From: Chaenocephalus aceratus
Lineage: Eukaryota; Chordata; Actinopteri; Perciformes; Channichthyidae
DNA length: 64,000 nt
Reading direction: 5' to 3'
Assembly (NCBI GenBank): GCA_023974075.1
Contig: CM043801.1
Location: 18,718,281 to 18,782,280, forward strand
Below the pieces are notes generated by a model. It did no database searches, was not told the DNA's origin, and saw nothing but the letters and a program-made list of their open reading frames with translations. This document shows, one piece after another, positions 46,919 through 61,310 of the stretch. How positions within the stretch are numbered: position 1 is the stretch's first letter; every line of letters begins with the position of its first letter. A program made the translations under genes and the position numbers.

Positions 46919-46957
<39 letters not shown>
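46919..46957. repeat. (GT)n microsatellite
   Basis: About 39 bp of GT. Confidence 0.95.
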
Positions 46958-46958
<1 letters not shown>

Positions 46959-49900
46959 TGATGGGAAATGAACACATTTCCATAGTAATTACAGAGGGAC
47001 TCATTTCTCCTCTTCAGTTAGAAGTGTCATGAATCATTAGCGCTGCAGTCTTAAACATGGCACAAACCTGACATGGCTGTGGTTTTTGTTCCCCCCGACA
47101 GCTGTGTCTCTATGTGTTGGTAATAGATATTTTATTTAATACCTTCAACAAAGTCCATGCAGTATTAATCCATTAAAGAGTGTAGAACTTGTTTTTGTTC
47201 AATACGTTTTCAGATTGGAAGCTGGTAATATGTGGCAGCAGTTGGCCTACAAAAACAATGTAGCATGACAAACAGCTGTCATATATTAATCACTTTTTTT
47301 TTTTTTACAATTAGGCAGGATGTAAATAGTCCCCTTGTTAAGCTTTCTGTCCTTTTCAATTAAAGGTCAATTTTCTAGATCAATATCTACCCATTGTTGT
47401 TGTTTTTTTATACAACAGCTAATGGCTTTTTTGCTTTCTACAGCAATATTTACCTCCACCATGGAGGTTATGCTTTTGATTTGATTTGCTTGTCTATTTG
47501 CTGAATTCTGGAAAAATATGGCCCATTTAATTATGGAGTGGATCTGAGTCACAGGGATGGATACAAACATTATTTTCTCGTTTTAAAACACCTTTGTGGA
47601 TATCTGCTCTTCCATGTTCCGTTCTAGCTCATCCTCAGCTAGGAGCTCAGCTATCATTCATTTTTTTATATTAACTGTCCCTACAATATCCATTACTGTT
47701 GGATGGAACAATTGATCACACTGAGTCCACCTTGAAATGCTGTTGACATTAAACCAGAACATGATGTATAGGGCTGTTCCTCCTTCTGCTGGCTGCTGGT
47801 GTGTGTGATTTGCAGTCTTGGTTGAGGAGCCAATACACAGCGAGAGAATGGACACCAGGAAATGGCCTACACCTGAGAAGCTTTGACCTCAGTACATTTA
47901 AGTTGCTTCACAGCTGTAAGCGTTTCTACATTTCCTCCCAGGCCTTCACATGCTTTTGTAGTTTGTATTGAGGTTCTTCGTTTTGTTTGAACACATCAAC
48001 TGATCCAAACCTGGCGTTCAAGACTGATGTGTCAGAAATACATTTTCAGGTGTCTTTGAGCCAAATGTCACACCGCTGTTCATGTGTGACTCCTGCTTTT
48101 TGTCACTTACCAGCCTTGAGTTGGCCTTGTCTGTTTGGATGCTACATATTTTCACTTTACACCACGAGCCTCTTGAGCCGGAACAGATTTAGTGATGAGA
48201 TAGTCCTCCTCGTATGGCCTCTTGCTGCTTCTTTATGCTGCAGTGTGAAGTTAGCGCTATCTGTCAATGCGGGAGAAATCATTGTTCCACTTAGCTGCCG
48301 TCTAATTACCACTATACTCTGTTGTTTCATACAGTCAACACACAGCCCTGCACACGACTGTGTAGTCTGCAGTTTTAAAGTACACACCCCTGTGCCAATC
48401 ACGCAAGAACACGCACTTTAATGGACTGCGATACCACTATCACACCCGGGCTCTCACCCTTCTCTCTGCCTCTCTCTGTTCCACTTCAGTGAGGACAACA
48501 GGCTTATCCCTGTCCTCCAAAGCCACACATTCTACATTTGCATATCAATTTACTTTTTAATATAATACTACTCTGTCACTCGAGACCCATTTGTCATTCT
48601 GCTAGCAAGCTCCCACCTTCAGAGAATTCCATCCATATATTATCGTTGCCCCTCCCCCCTTTTCCTCTCCCCTCCTGCCCTTTATCTCTCTAGAGTGTTA
48701 CATTCTTTCTTAATTCTTCCTTTAAGTTAAACCATTCCCTTTTCCAATAACCCATTTATCCTCCCCCCAACAGACCCTGTCCTCTGCTTTTTATTTCTTT
48801 ATGCAGTTTTTTTCTTCTTTTGATAGAGAGAGTGGTCACTGGAAAGGAAAATAAAGAGAGCGGGAGAGAGGTGGAGAGGGAGATGGAAAAAAAGAGAGTG
48901 CTGACAGGCAAGAACGCACAATGGGGGTCCAAGCCTGCATATCAACTAACAAGCAATCAGATGGAGGGGAAGAGCGAGGGGAGATGAGGGAGGCAGCCAT
49001 AGAGGAATAGAAACACGAAAGTTAACATAAGGGAAGTGCAGAGAAAGAGGGGTGGGGCAGTTTTGTGTGATGCAGGCGCTAAAGATACAAAGACAGATTA
49101 TGAAAACAAATATAAATGTAATACGTTAAAAGGAAGCAATTGTTACAATGCTACATGTGCTGGAGGGAAGACTAAGAAACAAGGAGGGATGGAGATGTCA
49201 TATATTGGCTGTATGATTGAGGATTAAGAAGGAAAGAGCAACTCAATCGGCACAAAGCTCCCCCGTGAGGGAGAGTAAGAGAAAGGAATGAGGGCTGATG
49301 CACAGATTTAGAGCAGATGACAACGATAGGAGTCAGTCAAGTGGCTGCAGGTCCGGAGAAAGAGTGAGAGAACAGAAGAATGGCCTAACCTGAAAGGTAA
49401 ATTGGAGCAAGTTGGGCCAGGGAGATGTAAACGTATTGTAGTATGAAGGTGAGGAAACAGTTCAAATAAAGCTTAAATACACTTCAAAACCCCATGCCAT
49501 ATTTTTCCATTGTTTTCACCCACTTAGGCTCAATAGAAGAAGCCAGATTCTTCAGCTCAGCAGTGTGTCACAAGGCTAACACCAGATAGACAAACACTTG
49601 ACACGGGGAACAAAGCAGGGCACACGAAGGCATCTCACATACACACAGGATAAATGCTGAATTCAAAATGTCCTTTTGTCATGTATCATTTTTAGCAGTC
49701 CCTTTATGAAGTTTTACTGATTTCCCCTTAGGACATCTTTCTTTATATTGTTATTCTAATTATAGTCTTCTACCATGCCAACTATTTAGTATATTTCACA
49801 CTATATTTGTGTGTTCATGGCGCAAATATAACAGACATGTTGAACCTTGATCCTAAAGATAGATACAGTTGTCCAAATGCAGGTGGTCCATCCGCCTGAA

Positions 49901-52900
49901 TTAGTAAAATCTTTAAGATCATATTGTGCTAAAGCGGGCCGCCTCTATTTCCTTTTTGGTCCATTTAGCCTTAAGCTCTACTGATGCTCCCATCTCCCCC
50001 CTCACAACTAACAGGCTTTAAAGAGCGAGAGACAATCTCTACTTCACTGAGCTGCACTGATTTGTACTTCCTCTGATAATTAAAACCAGCACTCAGTGAT
50101 TCTGCTGTCATGTCAGTGTGCTCGGGCTGCTAAAGCCTGGCAGCGCGCTGTGGAATGAAGGGAAGGACCTCCGTCAGATGGAGATCATCGCTCCAAAAAA
50201 CAAATGCTACTGCATTATCTGACATAATGTTTTGAAAGCCGTGACAGCCTGCAGTTCACCGAGGAGTCAGCTGAGCCCCTGGAGTTTGTGTTTGAATCAG
50301 AAGCGAGGGAAAAAGAAAGTCTGGGAAATGGAGAGAATATAGTGACAGAGAAGAAGAGGGATGCAAAGAGAAGATCAAACGAGGGGGGATCTATGGCAGG
50401 GCAGGATAAAAGGCTCTATTATGCACTGACGGCAGAGAAAGGTTGAAGGCGAGGTGTAATATGGATGGTGGAAATAACCTTGAAACAAAGCGGGACAAAC
50501 GCAGCAAGCGAAAAGGTGAACTCAGTAAGTGGGCGATGATGTGTTGATGACAGAAGGAGGGACAATAGAGACGATTGTTTGTCTTAATAAAAGTGAACAA
50601 CCTTGGACTAATGTTGAACTGAGACGTGAAGAGAGCTAGTAAAGTGTGTGTAGTTTGGAGCTGTGTTGAATCGCCTACTGTAGCGTGTTTTATATGACTG
50701 GCCACCTTTTATAGGATTAGTGGTCGGCTGCTGGCTGTGAGACGGGACCAGGAATTGATACACTCCGAGACAAGGAAGAGTCAGAGGGATCATTCACACA
50801 GAGGGAAAAAAAAGCCTCTCCTCTTTCATTTCCTGTCCCTCCATATTATTTTCCCACTGCTGATCAGAATGACTAGAAAAATGAAATCAGTAAATCATTA
50901 GTCACCCCTCCGGCATGACACAATGAAATGACACATCTATCCTCCTTCCTCCACCACCCACTCGCACATACAAACAGAAAACACACACGGACACACACAC
51001 ACCCCGCTGCTCTCATCATTACTCATGATAATGGTGATTCTATTTAATATCAAGCTATTAAATGAAAAATAATTACTGGGAATGAAATCAATGGATTAAA
51101 TTCACTCATTATTTCACGGGCGAAATTAAGCCACGCTCACAAACCCCCGAAAAACAAAACGCGCTCACTGCTCGGGCGCTAATCAACTATGAGGTTAATA
51201 AAAAGGATGATGATGACTAATTAGAGTCAAACTGCATGAGGAAAACAAAACTAAGTGACAAAAGAAGGGGTGATGGAACGCTCAGGAAGAGAGTACGATT
51301 GATTTCTCTCCCTCTCTTCACCTTGGATGTGTTTGGCAGCGTCTGAGCACTCTCTGACCACAGTGTAAAAAGATTTACTCAGCTCTGGCTAATTATTAGG
51401 AAGGGGAAATGATTAGCCCAAGAGTTATGAGCAATAAATCTGTCCATGTTTCATTAACAACCCGTTTGGAAACATTTCATTTAGCTCCTGCTCATTAAAG
51501 AGAGTGGTAATGGAAGGCAGGGAAAGAGAAAGGAGAGGTGGCGGAGAAGCAGCGAGCTCCGGAGCAGGTCTGCCGTAATTGGTGTAATGTAGCAGAATCT
51601 TTAACAACCTGGTGAAAAGGTCAAATGAGAGAGGATGGAGAGAGATAGAGACGCAGGAGATAAGCATGTCGTCTGTATCATTTGGCCACGTGTATCTTTA
51701 CATTTCTAACAGATCAGTGTTAAACTAATCCCCCTAATGATGTTACTCCACCGACACAACTTGATTTGGTCACATCGTAATGTGTGTGTGGATCAGCAAA
51801 TGTATGCGCTATAAACTTTGCAAAAACCCCAACAGCAAACAGGTTTTGGATTTGTCTGATGTTTATAGGACATTTGATCAATCCCACTGCAACATATGCT
51901 CATTTGCATACGCCTGTGTGAAATAGTTTTGCACCTGCGGCAACTAGCTGCTATTATAGCAGAGTTTGTAAGCTACTTTCTAAGCATTCTGCAGACAAAG
52001 CTGTTTTCAGCTACACCCTACTTCAGCTTAGCTGCATTAATTGAAAGCACCGGCATCCAAGCAACACATACAAATCTGTCTAATGACATACACACACATC
52101 CTCATGGCATATATGCACTCCCAGCTCCCACACAGGCCTGTTTGCTTTCAGATACAGGGAATCCACTGGCTGCCAAATCATTATTAGGGCTATATCAGGC
52201 AAACAGTCCAACACCACCCACAGGGAGGGAATGCATTGGCTGCTTTTCTACCTCCACTAAACTCCCATTATGCAAACATGTGACTATTATGCCTTGGTTT
52301 TGTTCCTTTTTTTTATTTCCTGTTGATGTGGTTCAAAACCAGGCATTTTAATTGATTTTCTCTTCTCTCCCACACCAAAAAACCTTCACCAATTGTTGTT
52401 TTTGGTGATTTCAATTTAGCTTCGGCTTTCGAGCAGGCCCACACACACTTTTAAGCTGTTGTACACTCCATTATTGTTCATCAGTTTCTCAAAGCCTCTT
52501 TCACTCGCTGCCTCGGCTTCTTTCCTCTGTCAACAGCTTGTTTAGCAGCACATGCTTCCTTTTTTTCCATTCTTCCTCTCCTCCTTTGTTTCATTACGTG
52601 TTTAAGAATAACCCTGGGCTGCTACAACAGATGCTGCCGAGGTAAAAGAGCTTCCGCACACGAACAACAACCGAACATGCTTTTGTGTTGAAAAGGAAGA
52701 GCTGTTAACGCTGTCTCTTAGCACAACTGAGAAGTTAATTCTGGTAGAATCACCCACGTTATAATGACATCTCGCTTTCCTGCGCAGCTTTCTCCGTGGC
52801 CTTTCACTGTGTGTCTTTCAAATCTTTTCAGAGCTTCTTGAATCCGTCTGTTGAAAGTCATTTTCCTCTTATTGTCATGGATAAAAACGTACACCCCTGC

Positions 52901-54663
52901 AAAATGGCAAACAAGTGGCTTGTTTGAGCTAGATACATATCTGCTTTACAGTATAAATAACTTTTATTCACTTTAAATCCAATTAATAAATCATTATTTG
53001 TTTTATATTTTCAGACATTTTCTTAGCAGATTGCAGCAATCACTCATGGCTGAATGTCTTCTGCTCTGGAAACAGATTGCTCCATAAAGGCAGACTAAGA
53101 GACGCATAGCCGATGAGATTGCTTAAAAAATCGAATAAAACACGCATCACATAGATGGAACAAATTCATGCTGACTTCTCACCAAAACGCCCACATTAAA
53201 AGCACGATAACAAAAAGAAACACAGGAATCTGGCGTACAACCAAAGCCTGCAGCTTTTCTGAAAAGGAGATGCTTGGAAGGCTGGAGAATCATTAGACTG
53301 CAGACAAAACAAAGGCACACACACTCACGAACACACAGATGCTGGGAGGCTGAAGTTGTCCCGTGTTTAACAAGGAGTGAGAGAAAGTGAGGGACCGAAG
53401 GGGAGAATGCTTTTGAGTGAAAGGCCATCTGCTGAGTCCGTGGCAATGCCAGTCGCTCGCTCGCTTCCCATCGCTCGCACCTGCCAGCCTGCCAAAGCAC
53501 CCTCAGGAGGACCCAAAACTTCACACACCGCAAACACACACTTGTGCGCCTGTGCACTCGCAGAGCAATAATGGCACGCACACAGCAATAACTGGTGTGA
53601 TTTGTCAGCGCCGTGCTGCGTCGAAGGAGCTTTGGACATTTTCTCATGTTTTCCCTCCTGCGGGTAACAATAGCATAACAGCACTTTATTAAACGAGAAC
53701 AGGACCGAACAGAATGGCCTGCAAATCAGCCCGTTTTATGAGGCGTAAGCTTTGCGGTACCCTGCCAGCCAGGGCTGTGGGGAGTGTGTGTGTGTGTGAG
53801 TAAGTGAGAAACACTGTACGGGCATTCATTGTTATTTTATAGCTCAGTGATACAATTCTAATTGTTCAGATTGTTCAAAATGTGGCGAGGATTGTGAATT
53901 CGATCGGTGAAACTACAGTAGGTGTAAAACAAGAAGAAAAAAGCTCTGCAGCACTTGTATCCTGTCCAGTGATTATTGAGGAAATGATTTAAACAGCTGA
54001 CATTTAGGAAAGTATTCCAACCCTGGCTGACTCGGTGTCAATTTCCATTCCAATTTCAAGAGAGCCAAAGATGGATGAAAGTGAAGAGAAACGCAGAGTG
54101 AAAAGGCAGAGAAATGGACTGATTGACAGATCAGATTGAAGGTGTAGTAGATGAAACGAGGGGGGCATGTGCAACAAGAGAAGAAGAGAAAACCAATCCT
54201 TATTTTAGATTTATTCCCAGTTCCCTCCAAAGCTTGAAGTATGACACTCCTATTGCACCTAAAGTGCAATCGCCCACCCATCATCTCACCGAGCCTTCCT
54301 CCTCGTCCCTCAAACACACTGTAATACTATATTTTCATCTCGCGCGTCCTTGCACCTCTCTCGTTGTGCCGCCGGCTCTCCTCCTCCATCCATCAATCGC
54401 CTTCTTCTCTTTCCATCCCTCCTCTTTCTCTCTATCTTTCACACCATCTCGAAATGTAGCTCTCTAGTGGCGCAAACATACTTCAGATGTTTTCCCTCAC
54501 CCCCCCCCCTCGCTACATTCTGTCATTCCACTGCCGATCTATATAAGCTCTCATTCTATCCTCCACTTGTTTCCCCTTCTTTACCTTACTTCTGTCCATC
54601 TCCTCCCCTCGAGCTCTCTTGTCTCTCTAGTGATGTAGCTTTGATCATCGCCTGATTCCCAGC

Positions 54664-54709
54664 TACACACACACACACCACAACACACACACACAACACA
54701 CACACACAC

Positions 54710-54741
<32 letters not shown>

Positions 54742-54751
54742 ACACCACACA

Positions 54752-54782
<31 letters not shown>

Positions 54783-54972
54783 CAACACACACACACACAC
54801 ACCAACACACCACACACACAACACACACACACCACAACACACACACACACCACACACACACACACACACCACACACACACACACACACACCACACCACAC
54901 ACACACACACAACACAACACACACCACACACACACACACACACCACACACACACACACACAACACCACACAC
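54664..54972. repeat. Decayed (CA)n array, 309 bp
   Basis: CA with very frequent CAACA and ACCACA interruptions across its whole length. Confidence 0.96.
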
Positions 54973-56733
54973 CGTTGACAGATGTACAGATGTTGTTAAT
55001 AGAAAGCATAATCACACTACTTCCTCCCAAGCGTCCCCCCACCTCTGAAAGTAGAACGAAAGATAGAGACGGAGTGAGGGGAAGATGAAGAGAGGGAGAG
55101 GAGGGGGCTGCGGTGCATCGACCCTTCTGTAAAACCTAGTTAACACCTCCCCAGCCTGTGAAACCTGATTAGTTGAGTGTGAGTGTGAGTCATCATGTGT
55201 GTTCATATAACACAGTGTTTAACAGGATGTTTGATGCTAACAAGCACAACCTCATAATTCCCCTCTGATGAATTTCTTACCAATGTGCTCCCATTCACGT
55301 GCTTTGTGTGCATGTATGTGAGTGAGTGAGTGTGTGGGGTTGTGTGTGTGTGACACAAGCGTCTCCACTGATTACATCCCTCCTAGTCAATAGTGAATAG
55401 AGCACTCAGCCTGATAAGCAATCACCTGAATCAATACTAATGTTTGTAGTGTGTGTACATTAGTTGTGTGTATGTTTGTGTGTGTGTGTGTGTGTATTCC
55501 TTAACATGCAGCTAATCTAGGCGGAGCTCATGGAGGATACACATTTAGTTACAGGCACGGTAAATCACAGATGCTGTCATCCCTCTTCCTCCTCTCAGCT
55601 GCTCTCTTGCCGTCGTACCTTTCTTCTCCGTCCAAAGAGCCCGACGCTTTCATCTCCCTCGCCTTTTACCGATGGCCATTCTTTTATTTTCCTTTCTCTC
55701 CCTCTCATCTCTCATTCCTCTTTGGCCTTTTTGGAGATTGAGCACTAACCTTCAAAGGGAGTGATCATGGAGAGTCCATGCTCTTCACATACAGACTAAC
55801 ACAGCCTTTAGTTTAGGCTGCAGCAGCAGTACAAATGTCAAAGTTTGAGGCCCTGCTTTAGCACACCGACACGTTGCAATCCCTTACAACGGGACCTTGT
55901 GTTTCCATGAATGCATACAGTATAGTACCAGATAGACCCATATGATTATTGACAGATTATTGTATTTATAGTAGGACAGTGAGTAAATGACATCATGGCA
56001 GTACTAAATTCAGTCAGCTTGAACCTTCTCTGTTGGTGACCCTTCAATGTGCCACCAATCAGATGAAAGCTGTCAGTGGCATCATCTGCAGCAACTCATA
56101 ATGGTGTTAAAGCTGTGTAACAGCAAATGAAGTTATACGGCTGGAAATGTTCTTTCTTCAGTCAACTGTCAGCGAACTGAAAAGACACCGTCTGTCAGTT
56201 GTTCCCACTTCCTGTCCATGACATACCATAGGCTTCGACTAGTTCTTCAACATACATCTTTAAAAAGGAACAAAAGTATACTTTTGGTTTTAGGAAAAGA
56301 TTTCCTGAAAGCAGCTGGGCACTTTGGTTTTTCTCGAAGTACTGTAGTGCATTTGTTAGGAACTCACAGTCCATGAGGCGGACTCAAAATAAACGACAGT
56401 GCAGTGCCCATGTTCATTAGAAGTTGATTTATTAGATGTTCATAAGAAATTCATTCGAAAGTCAGATCCAAATTGGTGCTTTTTAATGACGTGTTTTCAA
56501 GAGTTTTTGGACAACATTGAAGCTCTATGTAGCAGAGGATTAAGATTGATCTTTTACTTTGATTGTATTTTTGGTCTTTCCATCTGCTTTATTGATAATG
56601 AGGGAAAAGTTGAGCATTACTAAGAATATCGTTCTGTATTTAATGTGTCATAAACAACCTTATTTAGAGTCATTTTAGGGTGATTTTTGTCATTCATACT
56701 GATCGTGTGTTTAGAGAACTTTAGTATCCCTAC

Positions 56734-56842
56734 CTTCCGCTGACAACAAAGCAAGTCACAAGGAAGATGAGGAGGACGATTCCCCCGGCGATGGACACAG
56801 CCAGGATGGTGGACTGGTTAGGGTCCCCGATGGCAAACACAT
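56734..56842 (-). CDS. epha4: Eph receptor exon: transmembrane segment
   Basis: 109 nt with acceptor CTCTACAG and donor GTAGGG. The product is DVFAIGDPNQSTILAVSIAG followed by GIVLLIFLVTCFVVSGR. The hydrophobic stretch of about 23 residues (ILAVSIAG to CFVVS) carries small-residue contacts (SIAGG) of the type that pack Eph transmembrane dimers, and it ends in a basic stop-transfer residue. The layout, an acidic Gly-Asp stalk before the helix and SGR after it, resembles EphA4. It is followed by a 12.0 kb intron. Confidence 0.92.
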
Positions 56843-57338
56843 CTGTAGAGGAGACAAAAGGAACAGAGGATTAATAGTAATATGCATAAAGGAGCATGGA
56901 GAGAGGATTAGCATGTTTTCTGTACGAGGGAAGATGAAGGGAGGCTGGGAGTAAAAAAAAAGACAGCAAGGTGAATGTGGCGAGAGGAAAGAGGGAGTGA
57001 GAATGAAATATGATAGCATTCGAAAAGGAGATAAAAGACAGAGGTTGAAGGAGAGGGAAAAAAGAGAGAGTAAAAGTGAGCGATGGAGGCGGATGGAATA
57101 GTAAGTAAGGTCCTTGATGAAAAGCTCTCCCGCTCTGCATCGCCTGTGAGGCTATGAGAGTGGACGTGAAAGCCATTTCCATTCGGCCGCACTGTCCAAA
57201 TGGATATGTTAACGGTGCCCATAACAAGGCTACCGCTGAGAACTTTCTGCAAAGATGCATCGATTTCCACGCCACACCAATCAAGCCATTACTCAAAACA
57301 AATACCCCATTTATCTGGCTTAGCAAAGCATGAGCTGA

Positions 57339-57416
<78 letters not shown>

Positions 57417-58619
57417 GAAGAGGCAAATGAATGCCCCTAGGCATCCACAGATAAGCATTGATCTTCTATTACATTTACTGCCACACACATTGACAGCCTT
57501 CTTTACCAATCCATATAATTGATCTGATTAGATAACCTCGATATGATTGCTATGGGGTCATCTGAATGTGGCACTGAGCCTGACTCTGAACCGCTGTATG
57601 AATACTCGTTGACAGCTCTGTAGCAGTGATACCCAACCTGTGTCCTGAGCTCCATACAGTCACTGTTTCCTCATGACACGACTAAAAAACCCAACTTCTA
57701 AATACTTTAGTGATTATCGAATTAGTAGGCTCATGTGTGCCCGCTGTATGCCATACAAACAATCTATAGTGCACTGTTATACATTAACTGATTCATCCCA
57801 CTCTGCCTGCCTGTCTGGGAATCAATGTTCACTTTAAAGAGCACATTATGGGGCCACTAAAGCAGAACATCCTAGAGCACATAATGAAGCGATAATGAAA
57901 GGGGATGACAGCCAACAAAGGACAAAAAGGACGAGTGACAGAGAGATTGAACAAATCTCGACAGAGCTGTTAGCTCGGCCCTCTGGCCTGAATCACCCGG
58001 CATAGATTTATGTTTGTGTCTCCTCCTCTTCTTTACCAAAGTCTATAAGTATGGAATACATTTGTTAATTAAAGTACACAGTCTCCTTTAGGCAAATACA
58101 GACATGCTCTATACACTATTGGTAGTTTGAGGACGAGGGGAATAAAAGCGGTACGAAAGGATGGGGATGCCTGGTGTTTCCACGCTCTGGCTTTCTGTAT
58201 GGTTGTTATCATGATTTCTAATACCGGTTAACTATTGTTTTCTGGTTGTGGGAATCAAAACACTGAATTACTTTCACCATCCATGAAAGCATGGTTGTTT
58301 CTCATTTGAGTGAAATAGGATTTGTTTACCTTATGTACTTCCAGGATGCTTTTAGGCTGCTGATTTGTTTTATTTCGGGTGAACATGTTTATGCTGCAGG
58401 AGGCTTAAATCGGACTCTTACAGTACTGCACTGTGATGCATTAAGTGTGATCTTCTAACTTCTAAGAAATGGCATGTAACTATTTTCTGTGCAATTGTTA
58501 ACAGTAAGAACACAGGGAACATTTTAAAACAAGGAAAATAGACATAGAAACCATGGTCCAATTTCACAGAACAAAAAGAAGAGGTAAAGGTAAATAGTAA
58601 AGTATAAATCATGTCTTGC
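56843..58619 (-). other. epha4: Eph intron, 1.8 kb, GC-AG type
   Basis: The donor is GC (58619-58618), the acceptor AG at 56844-56843. Only the GT array at 57341-57414 was recognised inside. Confidence 0.85.
57341..57414. repeat. (GT)37 microsatellite
   Basis: Uninterrupted GT, in the intron preceding the transmembrane exon. Confidence 0.98.
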
Positions 58620-58782
58620 CTTCGTGGCTGGTTTCCAATTCAATCTCTCCACCGTAGCTCCCGTAGCCCCCGTCGGTCCGAGCCCTGACCCTGAACACGT
58701 AGGTGGTCCCTGGCTTCAGCCCGTCCACTGTCATCATGTTGGAGCGAGTCTTCAACACGGTGTAGTTCTGCTCCCGCTGGTT
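58620..58782 (-). CDS. epha4: Eph receptor exon: second fibronectin III domain, C-terminal half, followed by a GC donor
   Basis: 163 nt, 54 codons plus one base. Acceptor CTCTTCAG above 58782. It reads NQREQNYTVLKTRSN, then VDGLKPGTTYVFRVRARTDG and YGSYGGEIELETSHE. The motif GLxPGTxYVFxVRART.xGYG is diagnostic of the second Eph FN3 domain. The exon must end after CACGAAG to stay in phase with the transmembrane exon (G + AT = Asp), and the next intron bases are GCAAGA. The donor is therefore GC rather than GT, in an otherwise strong AAG|GCAAG context. Confidence 0.92.
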
Positions 58783-59027
58783 CTGAAGAGGAGGAAAGAG
58801 CGAGAGGAGAGAATTCAATACTAAATTCAGTGGATAATATTCAGTTTCTGAGAATAATGTCACTGTAGATAAAAAGGTTCACATTTATAAATATACTCAA
58901 GAGGGTTATATAAAGAGCAATGGGCTGTGATATTGAGACGAGCAAAAAATAATAGAAACCTCAAATTGTTTAATGTAAATGTCCCCAGGGGCCAAATACA
59001 TCCATTTATCTGACTTAGCAAAGCATG

Positions 59028-59028
<1 letters not shown>

Positions 59029-59070
<42 letters not shown>
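59029..59070. repeat. (GT)n microsatellite
   Basis: About 42 bp, inside the intron between the two halves of the second FN3 domain. Confidence 0.95.
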
Positions 59071-59073
<3 letters not shown>

Positions 59074-59549
59074 ATGAATAAGGAATAAGTGTAAGATGAT
59101 TCCCTGCAGAGAGGCTGATACTCTACCTAATGGAAGACACTCTACAACAAGGATTAACACTATTTTACTGCTAATGCCTGCCAACCACACACACCCAAAC
59201 ACACACACACACACACACGCTTCATTTCATCATCTTGGCCGTGTTTTACGAGGTTTGTTCGACAGATGTGTGGTTAATTGGCTTGGTGCGAGCAGTAGGG
59301 GAGACGTGAGGAATAGAGAGTTGTGTTTTGATGAACAAGTCATTACGGGCATTCCCCTCGGCGAAACCCAAATTCTAGGAGCCTAGACGATGAAGCTGAA
59401 GTGAAGAAAATGCCAACAAGTTGCATTAAACCCATGAAAGGGTTGCCCTAAAAATGTAGGATTAGTATACACAGTAAAGAGTAGTTTGATAATTTTGGAA
59501 ATTAACTTTTTGCTGATACACCACCACCACTCTCATATCTGTATGCTAA

Positions 59550-60170
59550 ATATGAAGCCAAACCCAGATACCGGTGGCCTTAGGTCAGCACACAACCTGG
59601 ACATGGGGAAGCGGTTTGCATCGTTCTGTCTAAATGTAACTAAACTGCCTACCAGCACCTCTAGAACTCACATATTAACATGTAATATGTCCTTTGTTTA
59701 TCCATGCCAAAAGCAAAGTGTAGGAAAATCAATATTCAATTTAACAGAGGCTCATGTGTCCGACTAATTCGTGGCCTGGACGAGCTACTTCCTGGATTCT
59801 CAGCTAGTTGGTTCCCTGTCAGGAGTAAATTAACCCTTCGTAAAACAACAAATTGTTGTAACTCAAACAAACTACATGCAAAATCTGTTACTTATGAGCT
59901 TCATGACACTGTTGGGTGCATTTTGTTTAACTCTTGGACACAGTAAGGCTAGTGCTTTTCGCCTGTTTGCAGCTTTTGTGTTAATTTAAGCCAACCAGCT
60001 GCTAGCAGCCTAGCAATAAATTCAACATGCACTGACAGCGATATCAATCTTCTTATTTTACTCTAAAAACAAAGCGTATACCTCCAAAAATCAAACTTAT
60101 CCATTTAAGTTGTTCCACAGCTCCAGTTTTTAACAGGTTTCCTGTTACACATCTGAAATAACAGTCAACT
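59550..60170. repeat. Probable teleost dispersed repeat (SINE- or MITE-like)
   Basis: Segments such as CTACCAGCACCTCTAGAACT (about 59649) followed by TTTATCCATGCCAAAAGC recall a repeat seen many times in fish genomes. No ends were defined, and the assignment is from memory. Confidence 0.4.
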
Positions 60171-60227
60171 GATCTTCATTGTGTGCCGCTTCTAAAAGGA
60201 ATCAGCGGCTGTGTGCATCTCTCTCAC

Positions 60228-60340
60228 CTTCTCATAGTAGATGACCTCATACTCCACTATCGCTCCGTTTGGTCTCACCGGACCCTGCCAGGCCAAAGTC
60301 ACGCTGTCCTTGCTCCGCCTCTCCTTCAGCACCACGCTCA
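60228..60340 (-). CDS. epha4: Eph receptor exon: second fibronectin III domain, N-terminal half
   Basis: 113 nt. Acceptor TACTGCAG above 60340, donor GTGAGAG below 60228. It starts with two bases that complete a valine codon from the previous exon and ends in phase 0. The product reads SVVLKERRSKDSVTLAWQGP, then RPNGAIVEYEVIYYEK, matching the Eph pattern in which the tryptophan strand is followed by RPNG.I.EYE..YYEK. This domain lies next to the membrane and passes ligand-driven clustering to the cytoplasm. 970 bp of intron separate it from the preceding exon. Confidence 0.93.
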
Positions 60341-61310
60341 CTGCAGTAAACAAAGAAGAGACAAAGAGAGAGTAAAGTTTAATGAGAGGAGAGAATTAAC
60401 TTGAAAAGAGGCAGAGATAAAGACGGCGCGCTATGCAGGAGACGAGAGGATTTCAGATGGATACCCGCTGTGCTATATAACTAGAAATACCCTTATTGGA
60501 AGTCATTATCATGTATTTTTGCTAATGAGAGAGAGCTAACAAGCTGTTTAAAACGTGTGATTACAGCATTCAACATTGTGTGACATGTGTGTGTATGGTG
60601 TGCAATCTGCTCATGTTATTAATGTGTAAACCCCAAACCCTGTGACTTCCTACCCAGCCTTCACACATACGTTTCTGCTTGTGTACCAATGTGTGTACTG
60701 TAGTAGAGAGTAGCACATGTGACACGTTGGGATCCTAATGAGGTTAACAACCTCCTACATCCCTTCCACCTCCCCCTCTGCTACTGTTACACACACATCT
60801 ATAGTACGGGGACTATTACTCATCACCACCCTGTCATATGCACTTCTCTTGCAGCACTTTCCCACAGCCCGACACTGCGAAAGATGCACGGCGCTATGAT
60901 TATATTTGTGAAGGAAGGGTTTCAGGGGTGTCATTTTGTGGTATCAGGGAGATGCAGCAGAGCAGTGATTTTACAGTTGCAGTGTAAAAGCCTGATAATA
61001 TTTGTGAGCACACTGCAATCAGGAAACAATTTTGAAAAATACTCCCGCTGAATCATAGTACACATTCCTAACTCAGGCTGATGAATACGTTCTTCCCCCG
61101 GATGATTTTATTTCCCAATCAGCCTTTAAGAGGGGATATTGGTGAAGGCATGCAACATCCTTTCTTTCTTGAGTTTGTGCTGCAATTTAAATCTGAATAC
61201 ACACCGTCTGTGAAATAGCTGTCTGTGTAAACAAATACTGGTGTTTTGATATCTATATTTAAATATGGGGGTTCAGATTTTACATATATATTACGCGTGT
61301 ATGTCCTCAC

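Noticed and set aside
56871..57509. 212-codon minus-strand open frame
   Set aside because: Runs through a GT array and low-complexity intron sequence next to the transmembrane exon.
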